This document shows positions 53,487 to 62,339 of a stretch of 64,000 nt of DNA, piece after piece. The notes beneath the pieces were generated by a model. The model saw only the letters and a program-made list of their open reading frames with translations, did not search any database and was not told the DNA's origin. The stretch is taken from the NCBI GenBank assembly GCA_026002855.1, contig BPGD01000001.1, positions 4,100,001-4,164,000 on the forward strand. Direction: 5' to 3'. Numbering within the stretch: the stretch's first letter is position 1; every line of letters begins with the position of its first letter. This DNA is from Bryobacteraceae bacterium. GTDB taxonomy: Bacteria; Acidobacteriota; Terriglobia; Bryobacterales; Bryobacteraceae. The position numbers were made by a program, and so were the translations under genes.

Positions 53487-55271
53487 TCATCGCGAGCGGC
53501 GGATGGTCACGACCACTGACAGCGTGTTGGCGGACGTGGCCTGAAGGGAGACGGCGCCGCCGGGCGCGTTTGCGTCGACCGCTCCGTTGATGCGCGCCGA
53601 ACTGGCTCCAGCCGGGATCACGGCGGAAGCGGGGACTTTGACCGCCGCGCTGCTGGAGGCCATCCTGACAAGCACACCGCCTGAGGGAGCGGGCGCCGCC
53701 AGTTGCACGGTGATCGTGAAGTCCTGCCCCGGGCGGAGACGGCACGGCGAGCAGGACATTTTGGCGAGCCTCGCCAGTGAGGGCTGGACGGTAACGGGCC
53801 GGATGGCGAGCGTTGTCTCAAGCGATTTTCCGTTCCAGGCGGCTGTGACAACGATGGTGGTTTCCGTGTTGACGCCGCCCGCCTGGATCAGAAACTCAGC
53901 GCCGGCGGCCCCTGCCGGGACGAGGACCGAGGCGGGCAGGCTGATGGCACCGGACGGAGCCGCAGACAGCGCGACCGCGACGCCGCCGGCGGGCGCGGGG
54001 CCGGAAAGAGTGATGGTGGCGGTGACGGTTCCGCCCGGAGCGACCGTGGCCGAAGATAGCGTGAATGCGGCGAGCTCCGGCGGCGGAGGCGGCGGCGCTG
54101 AAGGACCGGCGCAGGTCGGATTGGTCTCGATCACGCCATACTCGAAGGCGCCGGCATCGATGGGCCCCACGTCATACCGCGCCACGGCGCAGAGCGGATG
54201 GTGGTACTGCATGGCGGGCCGCAACGGGTATCCGGAACCCGTGCCTGGATCCACGCCGGCGTTGAGAGCGGCCGAGAGATTCGAAATCCGGTAGTCGTAC
54301 TGGGCCGCATTCAGAAAGCCCATGTCGCCGCTGGTCACGTTGCCGGCCATGACGGCTCCGGCCGGCAGCGTCATGGTTCCGGCCCCGGAGAAAATGTTGT
54401 TGCGGATCACCGGCTGCAAGATCACCGCAGAGGCCACCTGAATGAAAGTCGCGCCGGCGGCCCGGGTGCTGACGAACGTGTTGTTGACCACGTAAAGCTG
54501 GCTCGCCGCGGCCGCGTTCAGACCCTCAAACCCGTAGCTGAGCATGCCGCGGTTCTGTGTCGTGTCGCTCTGCTGGATGACGTTGCCGATCACATACGCC
54601 AGGCCGCCGTTGGGCAGGTCGATTTCGTAGCTGCCGGAGCCGTCCTCCTGCGTGAGCCGGTTGTAGAGGATGTAGTTGGCCGAAGCGCGCGACTTCACCA
54701 GGTGGCCGACGCGGGCGCGGCGCGAGGCCGAGAAGCGCAGCGTGAATTCGGCGACGCCGGAGTTGATATAGATGTTGTGGCTCTGCCCGTCGCCGTATCC
54801 ATTATCGTAGAATTCGCTGTGTTCCACGACGACTTTTCCGTAAAATCCGCCGAGAATTCCGTTTTCATTATGGTGAAAAACGCAGTTGCGCACGGTCAGG
54901 TTTCCCTTGTCGAGGCGGATGCCGGCGCCGTTCCGGTCCGGCACTTTCGCTCCGGAAAATTCGATGTTTTCGATGGTAATATTGTCGCCGGCAACGACCC
55001 AGATGCCCTTGCCCCAGGCGTACTGGCCGGCAGCGTCGATGCGCGCCCGGCCGTTGATGCCGCGGATGGTCAAATTGTTTCTGGTGATGGCGCAGACGTC
55101 GCCGTCGTAGTTGCCGGCGGCGTCGATTTCAATCACGTCGCCGTCCTGCGCCGCCGCCAGAGCCTGGCATGGCTTCGCATACGGCTGGCCGGGGCCGACG
55201 CTTCGCACCGCGCCAGAGGCCGCCGCGCCCGCAAGCAGCAGGGGAAGGAGAAGGAAGGCAGTTGTGCGCAT
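53487..55271 (-). CDS. Secreted right-handed beta-helix protein with Ig-like tail
   Basis: A 594-residue exported protein. A signal peptide (MRTTAFLLLPLLLAGAAASGA) is followed by a beta-helix of about 330 residues, with turn patterns such as NNLTIRGINGRARIDA, NITIENIEFSGAKV and NLTVRNCVFHHNENG typical of pectate-lyase/inverse autotransporter-like folds. A Pro-rich linker (PPPPPPE) follows, then two similar C-terminal domains of about 85 residues (both with PAPAGGV/PAPSGGV and LVPAGA/VIPAGA) resembling Calx-beta/invasin-like Ig folds. It probably acts at the cell surface on polysaccharide; no catalytic residue is obvious. Confidence 0.85.
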   Translation of the reverse strand: MRTTAFLLLPLLLAGAAASGAVRSVGPGQPYAKPCQALAAAQDGDVIEIDAAGNYDGDVCAITRNNLTIRGINGRARIDAAGQYAWGKGIWVVAGDNITIENIEFSGAKVPDRNGAGIRLDKGNLTVRNCVFHHNENGILGGFYGKVVVEHSEFYDNGYGDGQSHNIYINSGVAEFTLRFSASRRARVGHLVKSRASANYILYNRLTQEDGSGSYEIDLPNGGLAYVIGNVIQQSDTTQNRGMLSYGFEGLNAAAASQLYVVNNTFVSTRAAGATFIQVASAVILQPVIRNNIFSGAGTMTLPAGAVMAGNVTSGDMGFLNAAQYDYRISNLSAALNAGVDPGTGSGYPLRPAMQYHHPLCAVARYDVGPIDAGAFEYGVIETNPTCAGPSAPPPPPPELAAFTLSSATVAPGGTVTATITLSGPAPAGGVAVALSAAPSGAISLPASVLVPAGAAGAEFLIQAGGVNTETTIVVTAAWNGKSLETTLAIRPVTVQPSLARLAKMSCSPCRLRPGQDFTITVQLAAPAPSGGVLVRMASSSAAVKVPASAVIPAGASSARINGAVDANAPGGAVSLQATSANTLSVVVTIRRSR

Positions 55272-55362
55272 GCCCGTCCATCGGCGCCGGCGCCGCAAAA
55301 CTCCATCGAACGGAACCCCTACCGCCCTGAGGTGCGGAAAAGGACTTCCGTACTACAGCGGA

Positions 55363-55382
55363 CCGCTTACGCCGGGAAGCGG
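55363..55382 (-). terminator. Hairpin after the ROK gene
   Basis: CCGCTT (55363-55368) and AAGCGG (55377-55382) form a 6-bp stem directly after the ROK stop. No T-tract follows on either strand, so termination is uncertain. Confidence 0.3.
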
Positions 55383-55383
55383 C

Positions 55384-56496
55384 TCAGGGGCGCGGGCCGA
55401 GCCGGCTCAGCGCGAAGGCATAGGCGCCCAGCGCTACGGCCTCGCTGGTGCCGAGCCGCGTGAGTCCAATGGCCGTGCGTTGCAGCGCGTCGTAGCGGAT
55501 GGTGCGGTCCGAGCGGGGCACGCGGAGCTCGCGCGGATCGCCCCGGAGGAAGACCTCGCGCTGCGCCGGGTCGTCGAAATCAAACACGCGGAATACGACG
55601 CGGCGCAGAGGGCGGCCGTCGCGGGGGAAGACGCCGTTGAGGGCGTCGAGCATTGCGGGCAGGAACAGCGGGGCGGCGCCGGCCAGTCCGCCGCCGAGGA
55701 CGACGAGCCCGTCGATCAATGTGAGGGCCTGTGCGATGGCGTCGCCCGCCACCTGGCCCAGGCGGCGGAAGGCCTCGCGTGCCGCTTCCCGGCACCCTGG
55801 GGCGCGCCCCATCCCGATGTCGAAAATCTCCTTCGGTTCGGGCGTCTCTTCGAACGGAATGCCGGCGGCCTCTCCGTAGACTCGGCGCACGGCGCGGATG
55901 GAGGCACCCTCTTCGGCGTTCCAGTCCGGCTGAAGGAGGTTGCGCAGCAGCCAGACCTCGCCGGCCATCGAGTTGTCGCCAATGAACAGCTCGCCCTTGC
56001 GCACGATGCCGCCGCCCAGGCCGGTGCCGAGCGTGATGCCCAGCAGGTTGGCAAAGCGCTTGGGGCTGCCCGCCTGTTCGAGCCTCCGGTTCACCTCCGG
56101 CAGAAAACCGCTCATGGCCTCGCCGTAGGCGAACAGGTCGCCGTCGTTGTTGAGAAACACGGGCAGGCCGAAGACGTCCTCGAGCATGGGCCCGAGGGCG
56201 ACGCCGCCACGAAAGGCCGGGAGGTTGTTCTCGTTGAAGACGACGCCTGCCGGATAGTCCGCGGGCCCCGGAAAGGCGAAGCTGATGGCCGCAGGCGGTT
56301 CCGGCAGCAGCGTCCTGACGCGGCGGAAGCCTTCGATGATGCTGTCGAGACAGGCGTCGACGTCGTTGGGCTCGGCGGGCAGGTAGATCGGTTCCACGAG
56401 GAGGCGGTTGGAGCGGATGGCGGAGAACTTGAGGTTCGTGCCGCCGGCATCGAGCGTCATTACGATGCGCGGGTCGGTGGAGGCGTCGATCGGCAT
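55384..56496 (-). CDS. ROK-family sugar kinase or regulator lacking the zinc motif
   Basis: A 370-residue ROK protein. ATP-binding is shown by MTLDAGGTNLKFSAI (residues 13-27), with the second phosphate segment GITLGTGLGGGIVRKGELFIG and the sugar-binding NNDGDLFAYGEA. The canonical ROK zinc site (GH-x9-CxCGxxGC) is absent: no Cys/His cluster follows GGGIVRKGELFIGDN. The C-terminus ends VALGAYAFALSRLGPRP. It follows the FucP-like transporter by 16 bases, so it probably phosphorylates the sugar that the transporter brings in. Confidence 0.85.
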   Translation of the reverse strand: MPIDASTDPRIVMTLDAGGTNLKFSAIRSNRLLVEPIYLPAEPNDVDACLDSIIEGFRRVRTLLPEPPAAISFAFPGPADYPAGVVFNENNLPAFRGGVALGPMLEDVFGLPVFLNNDGDLFAYGEAMSGFLPEVNRRLEQAGSPKRFANLLGITLGTGLGGGIVRKGELFIGDNSMAGEVWLLRNLLQPDWNAEEGASIRAVRRVYGEAAGIPFEETPEPKEIFDIGMGRAPGCREAAREAFRRLGQVAGDAIAQALTLIDGLVVLGGGLAGAAPLFLPAMLDALNGVFPRDGRPLRRVVFRVFDFDDPAQREVFLRGDPRELRVPRSDRTIRYDALQRTAIGLTRLGTSEAVALGAYAFALSRLGPRP

Positions 56497-56512
56497 GGCT
56501 CGTGTTCTGATC

Positions 56513-57679
56513 CTATGCAGCGCGGCGGAGGTTGGCCAGGGCGGCGGCGGTCACATAGAGGATGGCCGCCAGCGGCACGAGGAAGCCGGCCTGGGCGGAG
56601 CCGGCGAGATCGGAGACGTAGCCCATCAGCGGCGGCACGAAGGCGGCGCCGACGATGGCCGTCACCATGAGTCCGCTCAGGGCGTTGGCGTGCTCGGGCA
56701 TGGAATCGACGGTAATGGAAAATACAAGCGGGAAAATATTGGCGAATCCGAGGCCGGTCAGGAAGAAACAGGCGGCCGAAACGGCGGCCGAGGGGAAGAA
56801 AATGCCCAGCAGTCCGGCAATGGAAATCAGGCAGGTAATCAGGAAAAATGATTTCGGTTTCATCCAGTTCAGAAGAATGCCTCCGGAAAAACGCCCGATG
56901 GTGAGCGCGAGGAAAAACAGCCCGGTGCCGAGCAGGCCGGTGCGCGCGATGTCAATGCCGAAGCGGTCCTTCAGGTAGAGCGGAATGCCGGCGCTGACGC
57001 TGACCTCCGCGCCGACGTAGAAGAAAATCGCCAGCACCATCAAAGCCACATATCCGTTGCCCAGCAGTTTCAGGCAGGAGGCGAGCGTCGCCGGGCGCTG
57101 GTCCGGCGCGCGCCGCTCTTCCACCTTCAGCGGCAGCACCGCAAGGATGGTGAGGGCGACGGCGGCGGAGTAGATCGGGAAAACCACCTGCCAGGAGGCG
57201 CCAAACCACCGGGCCGCGATCACCGGCAGCAGCGGCCCTGAGAGCGAACCGATGGCCTTCACGAACTGCGCCAGCGAAAGGTTGCGCGAATACAGGCCGG
57301 GGGGCGAGACGTCCCGCATGATGGGATTGCCAGCGACCTGAAGCGTGGTGGCGCCGGCGCCGAGCAGCAGCACGGCGAGGAGAAACATGGGAAAAGTGGT
57401 GAAGCCGAACACGGCGGGGATCAGCAGCCCGGCGAGCATGATGCACAGGCCGAGCAGCAGGATGAACTTCTTGCCGGCGCGGTCCTGCCACAGCCCGACG
57501 GGGATCGAGAGCAGGCCGAACATCACGAAGCCCGAGAAGGTGATCCACTGGGCGGCGAAGTAGGAAAGCTGGAACTGCTCCCGCGCCAGGCTGACAAAGG
57601 GCCCGGCCGCGTCGGCGAAGCCCATGGCGAGGAAGGCGAGAAAGACCGGGAACGCGCGTTTCATGGAAACAGACAGCAT
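56513..57679 (-). CDS. FucP-like (FHS) sugar/proton symporter
   Basis: A 388-residue MFS protein with 12 membrane segments of the fucose/glucose/galactose FHS family. The N-terminus FLAFLAMGFADAAGPFVSL and the loop GLWQDRAGKKFILLLGL (the MFS D-R-x-G-K/R signature) are conserved. RMMLFGxxL-like LAVLLLGAGATTLQVAGNPIMRDV follows in the central region. It starts at MLSVSMKRAF; the Met six residues later is an alternative. With the ROK gene it forms a sugar uptake-phosphorylation pair, perhaps fed by the GH95 enzyme encoded elsewhere. Confidence 0.88.
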   Translation of the reverse strand: MLSVSMKRAFPVFLAFLAMGFADAAGPFVSLAREQFQLSYFAAQWITFSGFVMFGLLSIPVGLWQDRAGKKFILLLGLCIMLAGLLIPAVFGFTTFPMFLLAVLLLGAGATTLQVAGNPIMRDVSPPGLYSRNLSLAQFVKAIGSLSGPLLPVIAARWFGASWQVVFPIYSAAVALTILAVLPLKVEERRAPDQRPATLASCLKLLGNGYVALMVLAIFFYVGAEVSVSAGIPLYLKDRFGIDIARTGLLGTGLFFLALTIGRFSGGILLNWMKPKSFFLITCLISIAGLLGIFFPSAAVSAACFFLTGLGFANIFPLVFSITVDSMPEHANALSGLMVTAIVGAAFVPPLMGYVSDLAGSAQAGFLVPLAAILYVTAAALANLRRAA

Positions 57680-57706
57680 ACACCGCCGCGGGCGGAGAGG
57701 GCCGGT

Positions 57707-58573
57707 TCAGGGCCGCTGCTCGAGCTCGGGCACGAGCTGACCCTGATAGAGATGGCCGCGCACGCGCAACCACCACTCGGGTCCGCGCGGGGCCGGGCCG
57801 GGCGTCTGACAGAACGCCTCGCGCGACGTCCAGCCGCCCGCCCGGGGCAGGCGGTCGAGTGCGACGGCAGGGATCGTCCGGGCGAGCGCCAGGTCCTGCA
57901 ATGCGTTGCGGAGCATGATGGCGCGCAGCGTGTCCGGCTTCTGTTCCGGCAGTGCATCGCGGGACTCCTGCATTTGGCAGAGTTCCGACCGCAGCGCGGC
58001 GGCGACAGTCTCATCGGCGCGGGCAGCGACGGGCGCCAACAGGCCACGGAGCGGCCGGGCGGCCGGCGCCACGCGCTCCATCGGGCGCATCTCCATGGGG
58101 TAGATGACCCAAGTTCCGCCGGCGTGGAGCTGGATCTCCAGCCGGAAGCGCTCCACCGGCGTGGATTCGGGCAGAAAGAGATCCAGCAGATAGGCCTGTG
58201 CGGCCTGCCCGGGGTCGAGCACGGCCTGCACGGGCTGTTCCACCGGTTTCAGTCCGTCCGGGATCCATTCGCCGTCCGCATTCACATAGACGAGCTGGTA
58301 GACGGCGGCCTTCGCGGTATTTTCGGGATTCTGCGCGATGTAGACCGTGTAAGGTTCGCCTGGCGGCGCCTGGACCGTGAAGAGGAACGACGCCCACCCG
58401 TTGCGGACGAGCGCCGGCGAGAGGATCTCGCGGCGCGACGGGGCGCGGTCGGCGCGGCAGATTTCTCCGTCCGGGCGCGGCCGCTGGAATTCGCTGTAGA
58501 CGGTGATGCGCTGGCCGCTCAGGGCGGAGGCGCCGGCGGCCAGCAGCAGAAAACAGGCAAACAATCCTTGCAC
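57707..58573 (-). CDS. Secreted protein of unknown function
   Basis: A 288-residue exported protein with a signal peptide (MQGLFACFLLLAAGASALSG). The rest shows beta-rich segments (ITVYSEFQRPRPDGEI, WASFLFTVQAPPGEPYTVYIA) and a mostly helical, Pro/Gln-rich C-terminal half. The GTG at 58573 has GGAG four bases upstream and is preferred over upstream in-frame codons. It starts ten bases after the RNase E/G stop, so it is co-transcribed with it. No family is recognised. Confidence 0.7.
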   Translation of the reverse strand: MQGLFACFLLLAAGASALSGQRITVYSEFQRPRPDGEICRADRAPSRREILSPALVRNGWASFLFTVQAPPGEPYTVYIAQNPENTAKAAVYQLVYVNADGEWIPDGLKPVEQPVQAVLDPGQAAQAYLLDLFLPESTPVERFRLEIQLHAGGTWVIYPMEMRPMERVAPAARPLRGLLAPVAARADETVAAALRSELCQMQESRDALPEQKPDTLRAIMLRNALQDLALARTIPAVALDRLPRAGGWTSREAFCQTPGPAPRGPEWWLRVRGHLYQGQLVPELEQRP

Positions 58574-58583
58574 GGACTCCAGC

Positions 58584-60947
58584 TTACGCCAGGTCGAATT
58601 TCTCCGGGTGGAGCAGCGGGTCCGGCGTGACAACGACCGGACGGCGGAGGATCTCCTCCAGCTCTTCGAGGTAGTCATTGGACGTGGATTTCAGCTCGCG
58701 CGCGACATCGGGATGGACGCGGAGCACCACGTTCGGCGTGTCGACCACCTTGGCGTACTTGGTGGCCTCGGTGAGGATCTCGCCGATGACGGTGGTGACG
58801 CTCTTGACATAGCCGGCGCCCTCGCAGGTGGGGCACGGCGAGCAGAGCGTGCGCTCCAGCGACTGCTTGACGCGCTTGCGGGTGATGGCGACGAGGCCGA
58901 AGTCGTTAAATTGGAGGATCTTATAGGGCGCCTTGTCCTGGCGCATCGCCTCTTCAAGCGCCTGCATCACCTTCTGGCGGTTCTTGCGCTCCTCCATGTC
59001 GATGAAGTCGACGACGATGATGCCGCCGAGGTCGCGCAGGCGGATCTGGCGGACGATTTCCTTGACGGCCTCGAGATTTGTCTTGACAATCGTGTCTTCC
59101 AGGCGGTTGGATTTCCCGACGAATTTTCCGGTATTGACGTCGATGGCGACCAGCGCTTCCGTCTGATTGATGACGATATATCCGCCGGATTTCAGCCAGA
59201 CTTTCGGCTTTAAGGCCTTTTCGAGTTCCTGGGTGATGCCGAAAGCGTCGAAGATCGGCTCGGGACGCGTATACAGCTTGACCCGGCTGAGCAGCTCCGG
59301 CTGGAAGCGTTCGACGTTCTGAAGAACCTGCTCGTAGAGCTCTTCGGAATCCACCCAGATGGCCTTGAAGCCTTCGGTGAGCTGGTCGCGGATGATGCGC
59401 TGCACGATTTCGACGTCATGGTGCAGCAGCGCCGGCGCGCGCCTCTTTTCGGCCTTCTGTTTGATGTCCAGCCAGAGGGAGGCGAGGTGGCGCATGTCGG
59501 CGGCGATCTCTTCCTCGCTGCGGCCCTCGCCGGCGGTGCGCATGATGAAGCCGCCGGGGATGCCTTCGCGGTGCTTCTGGAGGATGCGCCGCAGCCGCTG
59601 CCGCTCCTCGTCCGTGGAGATGCGGCGGCTGACGCCGAGGTGTTCGACCGTCGGCATGTAGACGACGTAGCGGCCCGGGAGAGCGATGTGCGAAGTGATC
59701 CGGGCGCCCTTCTGGCCGAGGGGTTCCTTGGCGATCTGGACGATGATCTCCTGCCCTTCCTTCAGCAGGTCGGTGATGGAGGGCTGGGGCGGGCGCTCCG
59801 GTTCGCGGCGTTCCGGCGCGGGCTGGCGAACCTCGACGGGCGCGGCCTGTTCCTCGGTGCGGGCCTCGGCGGCCGGCTCGGCCTGAGCGGCGCGGTCGCG
59901 CCCGCGGCGGCGCGAACGGCGGGTGATGCGGTGCGGGGCCTTGCCGCCCTGGGCGCGGAGCGTGGCAGTGAGGCTCACCGGCATGCGAGCCGGCTCCGGG
60001 CCGGTCTCTTCTTCGCCAGGCTCAACGGCGCTGGTCTCGCCGGACTCTGCCGGAGCTTCTTCAGCGGTCTCCGCGGCGGCGGTCTCGCCTTCTGGCGAAA
60101 CGGCTTCTTCCCACCCGGGTGACGGAGCCGCCTCAGCCGAAGATTCCGTTTCCGGCATGGCGGCAGCGCTCAGGCCGGGCGCCGCTGCCGCGGCTTCTTC
60201 CTCAGCGGCCGCTTCCGCTTCCGGCACAGCCTCCGGTTCAGCGTCTTCTTCCACGGAAGTCTCTTCCCACGGCGCGCCGTGTTCGAGAGCCTCTACACGG
60301 TCCAGGATCTCTTCGGCCGCCTCATCTGCCGCCAGCTCGAGCTCGCTCTGGGTGAGCGGTTTCTCGGCCTGGGCCGACTCTTCCTGGTGGCGGCGGTATT
60401 TGGCCAGCGATTCGCCGGGAAGCAGGATGATTTCTTCGGCAGGGCCGGTTTCGGCTTCGGCCTCGACCTCGCCGGCAGCCTCCGCAGGCGTGGTCTCCTG
60501 GGTGGTTTCATCCAGCGTGGCGAATTTCGACTCTGGCAGCCCGCGGCCGCTACGGCGGCGGCGCCGCGTGCGGCGGCTGCGGCGCTCGCGCGGCTCGGCC
60601 GGCTGTGGCGTCTCGGCGAGGGCCGGCGTTTCGGGCGCAGCGGCGGCGGACTCCCGCACGCGGCCACGGTCCTGCGTCCGTTTCTCGTCGGGCACGCGGT
60701 CGAACTCGTCGGCGTTTTCCTCGAAGAAATCCGAGACGTAGAGGAAGCAGTCGCGCTCGAGTCCCAAATCGACAAAGGCCGACTGCATCCCGGGCAGCAC
60801 CCGGGTGACGCGGCCCTTGTGGATGCTGCCGGCCAGGGAATATTCGTTGGCGCGCTGGAAATAAATTTCGACGAGCTGTCCATCCTCGAGGATGGCAGCC
60901 TTGGTTTCGTGGCGGTTCTGGCTGACCACCAGTTCCTTCGATGGCAT
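58584..60947 (-). CDS. RNase E/G family endoribonuclease with a large insert in the S1 domain
   Basis: A 787-residue RNase E/G that cleaves single-stranded RNA. The N-terminal S1 strand set (VEIYFQRANEYSLAGSIHKG, AFVDLGLERDCFLY) is interrupted at about residue 88 by a ~300-residue insert. The insert begins Arg-rich (SRRTRRRRRSGRGL), is then acidic and Ala/Glu-rich, and ends Arg-rich again (ITRRSRRRGRDR). The S1 fold then resumes (GARITSHIALPGRYVVYMP). The catalytic core has Asp in VAIDVNTG (about 602), Asp in VVDFIDM (about 646) and the zinc link CSPCPTC (about 700). GGAGG nine bases upstream supports the ATG. Confidence 0.9.
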   Translation of the reverse strand: MPSKELVVSQNRHETKAAILEDGQLVEIYFQRANEYSLAGSIHKGRVTRVLPGMQSAFVDLGLERDCFLYVSDFFEENADEFDRVPDEKRTQDRGRVRESAAAAPETPALAETPQPAEPRERRSRRTRRRRRSGRGLPESKFATLDETTQETTPAEAAGEVEAEAETGPAEEIILLPGESLAKYRRHQEESAQAEKPLTQSELELAADEAAEEILDRVEALEHGAPWEETSVEEDAEPEAVPEAEAAAEEEAAAAAPGLSAAAMPETESSAEAAPSPGWEEAVSPEGETAAAETAEEAPAESGETSAVEPGEEETGPEPARMPVSLTATLRAQGGKAPHRITRRSRRRGRDRAAQAEPAAEARTEEQAAPVEVRQPAPERREPERPPQPSITDLLKEGQEIIVQIAKEPLGQKGARITSHIALPGRYVVYMPTVEHLGVSRRISTDEERQRLRRILQKHREGIPGGFIMRTAGEGRSEEEIAADMRHLASLWLDIKQKAEKRRAPALLHHDVEIVQRIIRDQLTEGFKAIWVDSEELYEQVLQNVERFQPELLSRVKLYTRPEPIFDAFGITQELEKALKPKVWLKSGGYIVINQTEALVAIDVNTGKFVGKSNRLEDTIVKTNLEAVKEIVRQIRLRDLGGIIVVDFIDMEERKNRQKVMQALEEAMRQDKAPYKILQFNDFGLVAITRKRVKQSLERTLCSPCPTCEGAGYVKSVTTVIGEILTEATKYAKVVDTPNVVLRVHPDVARELKSTSNDYLEELEEILRRPVVVTPDPLLHPEKFDLA

Positions 60948-61247
60948 GTTTTTCTACCTCCGCTCCAGAGGCGTGAACGGCTGGAGGGGAGAGAGGATGG
61001 ATCAGATGTTCCGGCCAGCTCAGGCGGGAAGGGCCGGAGTTGCCGGGGCCGCGGCCCAAGCGCCAGTCCTTCCAGTGCAAGAAACCTTCACGAACCGCCG
61101 CGGGCCCGGCCGGGCGCCGGAAGGGCGCCTCGGCAACCGGAGCGCTGCGCGGACGGGAGGCGTCATCACGCCTGCGAAATTCCTGTTCTCTACGGTCACC
61201 TGCCGCCGGATCGGTTCACCTCTCCGGACACGCTCTCTCGTTCCAGA
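60948..61247 (-). other. Spacer between rodA and the RNase E/G gene
   Basis: Three hundred bases between the rodA stop and the RNase gene's start on the minus strand. The sequence GGCGCC recurs twice (near 61120-61135) and could fold, but I see no T-tract, promoter pair or gene. Confidence 0.4.
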
Positions 61248-62339
61248 TCACGCTGCAAACCGCCGGAGCCTCACATTGTTGACAAGCCCCAGCATCATGA
61301 AAACCGACAACATGCTCGACCCGCCATAACTCATCAGCGGCAGCGGAATGCCGGTAACCGGCATCCGCCCTACTGCCATGCCCGCGTTGACGAGCAGATG
61401 AAACAGCAGTAGCGAGCAGACACCCATGCAGATGAGCATCCCGGCGCGGTCTGGCGCCGCCTGCGCGTTCTGCACGATCTGCATCAGCAGCAGGAAATAC
61501 AGCCCGAAAACAACCAGGATGCCGACAAAACCGTGTTCCTCGGCGAAGGCGGAGATCAGAAAATCGGTGTGGGCCACCGGCAGAAAACGGAGCTGCGTCT
61601 GCGAACCCCGCGCCACGCCGCGGCCCCAGATGCCGCCCGCGCCGACAGCGATCTTCGACTGGATCACCTGATACCCTTTGCCCATCGGGTCTTTCATTGG
61701 ATCCAGGAACGTCTCCAGCCGGGCTTTTTGATAATCCTTCAGCATGAACCAGCCAACGGGCATCAGCAGCGCGCCGGCGACCAGAATCAGCACCGCATGC
61801 TGCCAGCGCATGCCGCCGAAGAACAGCCCGGCCAGCAGCACTGGCATATAGGTCAGCGACGTACCAAGGTCCGGCTGCGCCGCCACCAGGGCACCTGGAA
61901 TGCCCACGAGCAGGCCCAGTTTCACCAGGTCCCGGACATCGAGCCGATCCGATCTCAGCTCGGACACGTACCGGGCTACCAGTAATACTATCACCAGTTT
62001 GACAAATTCCGAAGGCTGGAATTTGAAGCCGAACCCGAGCGGAATCCAGCGCTTCGACCCCCACACATAGCCGCCCACCAGGGGAGTGAGCACGAGCAGC
62101 CCGAGACTGATCATGTAGAGCGCGGGCACCTGACCGAGCAGCGTGTGGTAGTCGATGCGGGTCATCAGCCACATCAGGAAGAAGCCCGCGCAGAGATAGG
62201 CGCCCTGCTTCCACCAGGCGCTGCGCCAGGCAGTATCGATGGTGGCGCTGTAGATCTGGAGGATGCCGAGGCCGGCCAGGGCGATGGCGACGAGGATCAG
62301 CGCCCAGTCCAGGTTTCGCACCGAACGGTAGGCGGCCAT
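61248..62339 (-). CDS. rodA: Rod-shape peptidoglycan polymerase RodA
   Basis: A 363-residue SEDS glycosyltransferase with ten membrane helices. Family motifs are KRWIPLGFGFKFQPSEFVKL (split: KRWIPLG and FQPSEFVKL), the conserved Asp in AAQPDLGTSL and the long loop AHTDFLISAFAEEHGFVG, with PLPLMSYGGSSML near the end. RodA polymerises lipid II with PBP2, whose gene overlaps it by one base (ATGA). An earlier frame extends upstream only into mrdA. The stop region is followed by a 300-base spacer. Confidence 0.95.
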   Translation of the reverse strand: MAAYRSVRNLDWALILVAIALAGLGILQIYSATIDTAWRSAWWKQGAYLCAGFFLMWLMTRIDYHTLLGQVPALYMISLGLLVLTPLVGGYVWGSKRWIPLGFGFKFQPSEFVKLVIVLLVARYVSELRSDRLDVRDLVKLGLLVGIPGALVAAQPDLGTSLTYMPVLLAGLFFGGMRWQHAVLILVAGALLMPVGWFMLKDYQKARLETFLDPMKDPMGKGYQVIQSKIAVGAGGIWGRGVARGSQTQLRFLPVAHTDFLISAFAEEHGFVGILVVFGLYFLLLMQIVQNAQAAPDRAGMLICMGVCSLLLFHLLVNAGMAVGRMPVTGIPLPLMSYGGSSMLSVFMMLGLVNNVRLRRFAA

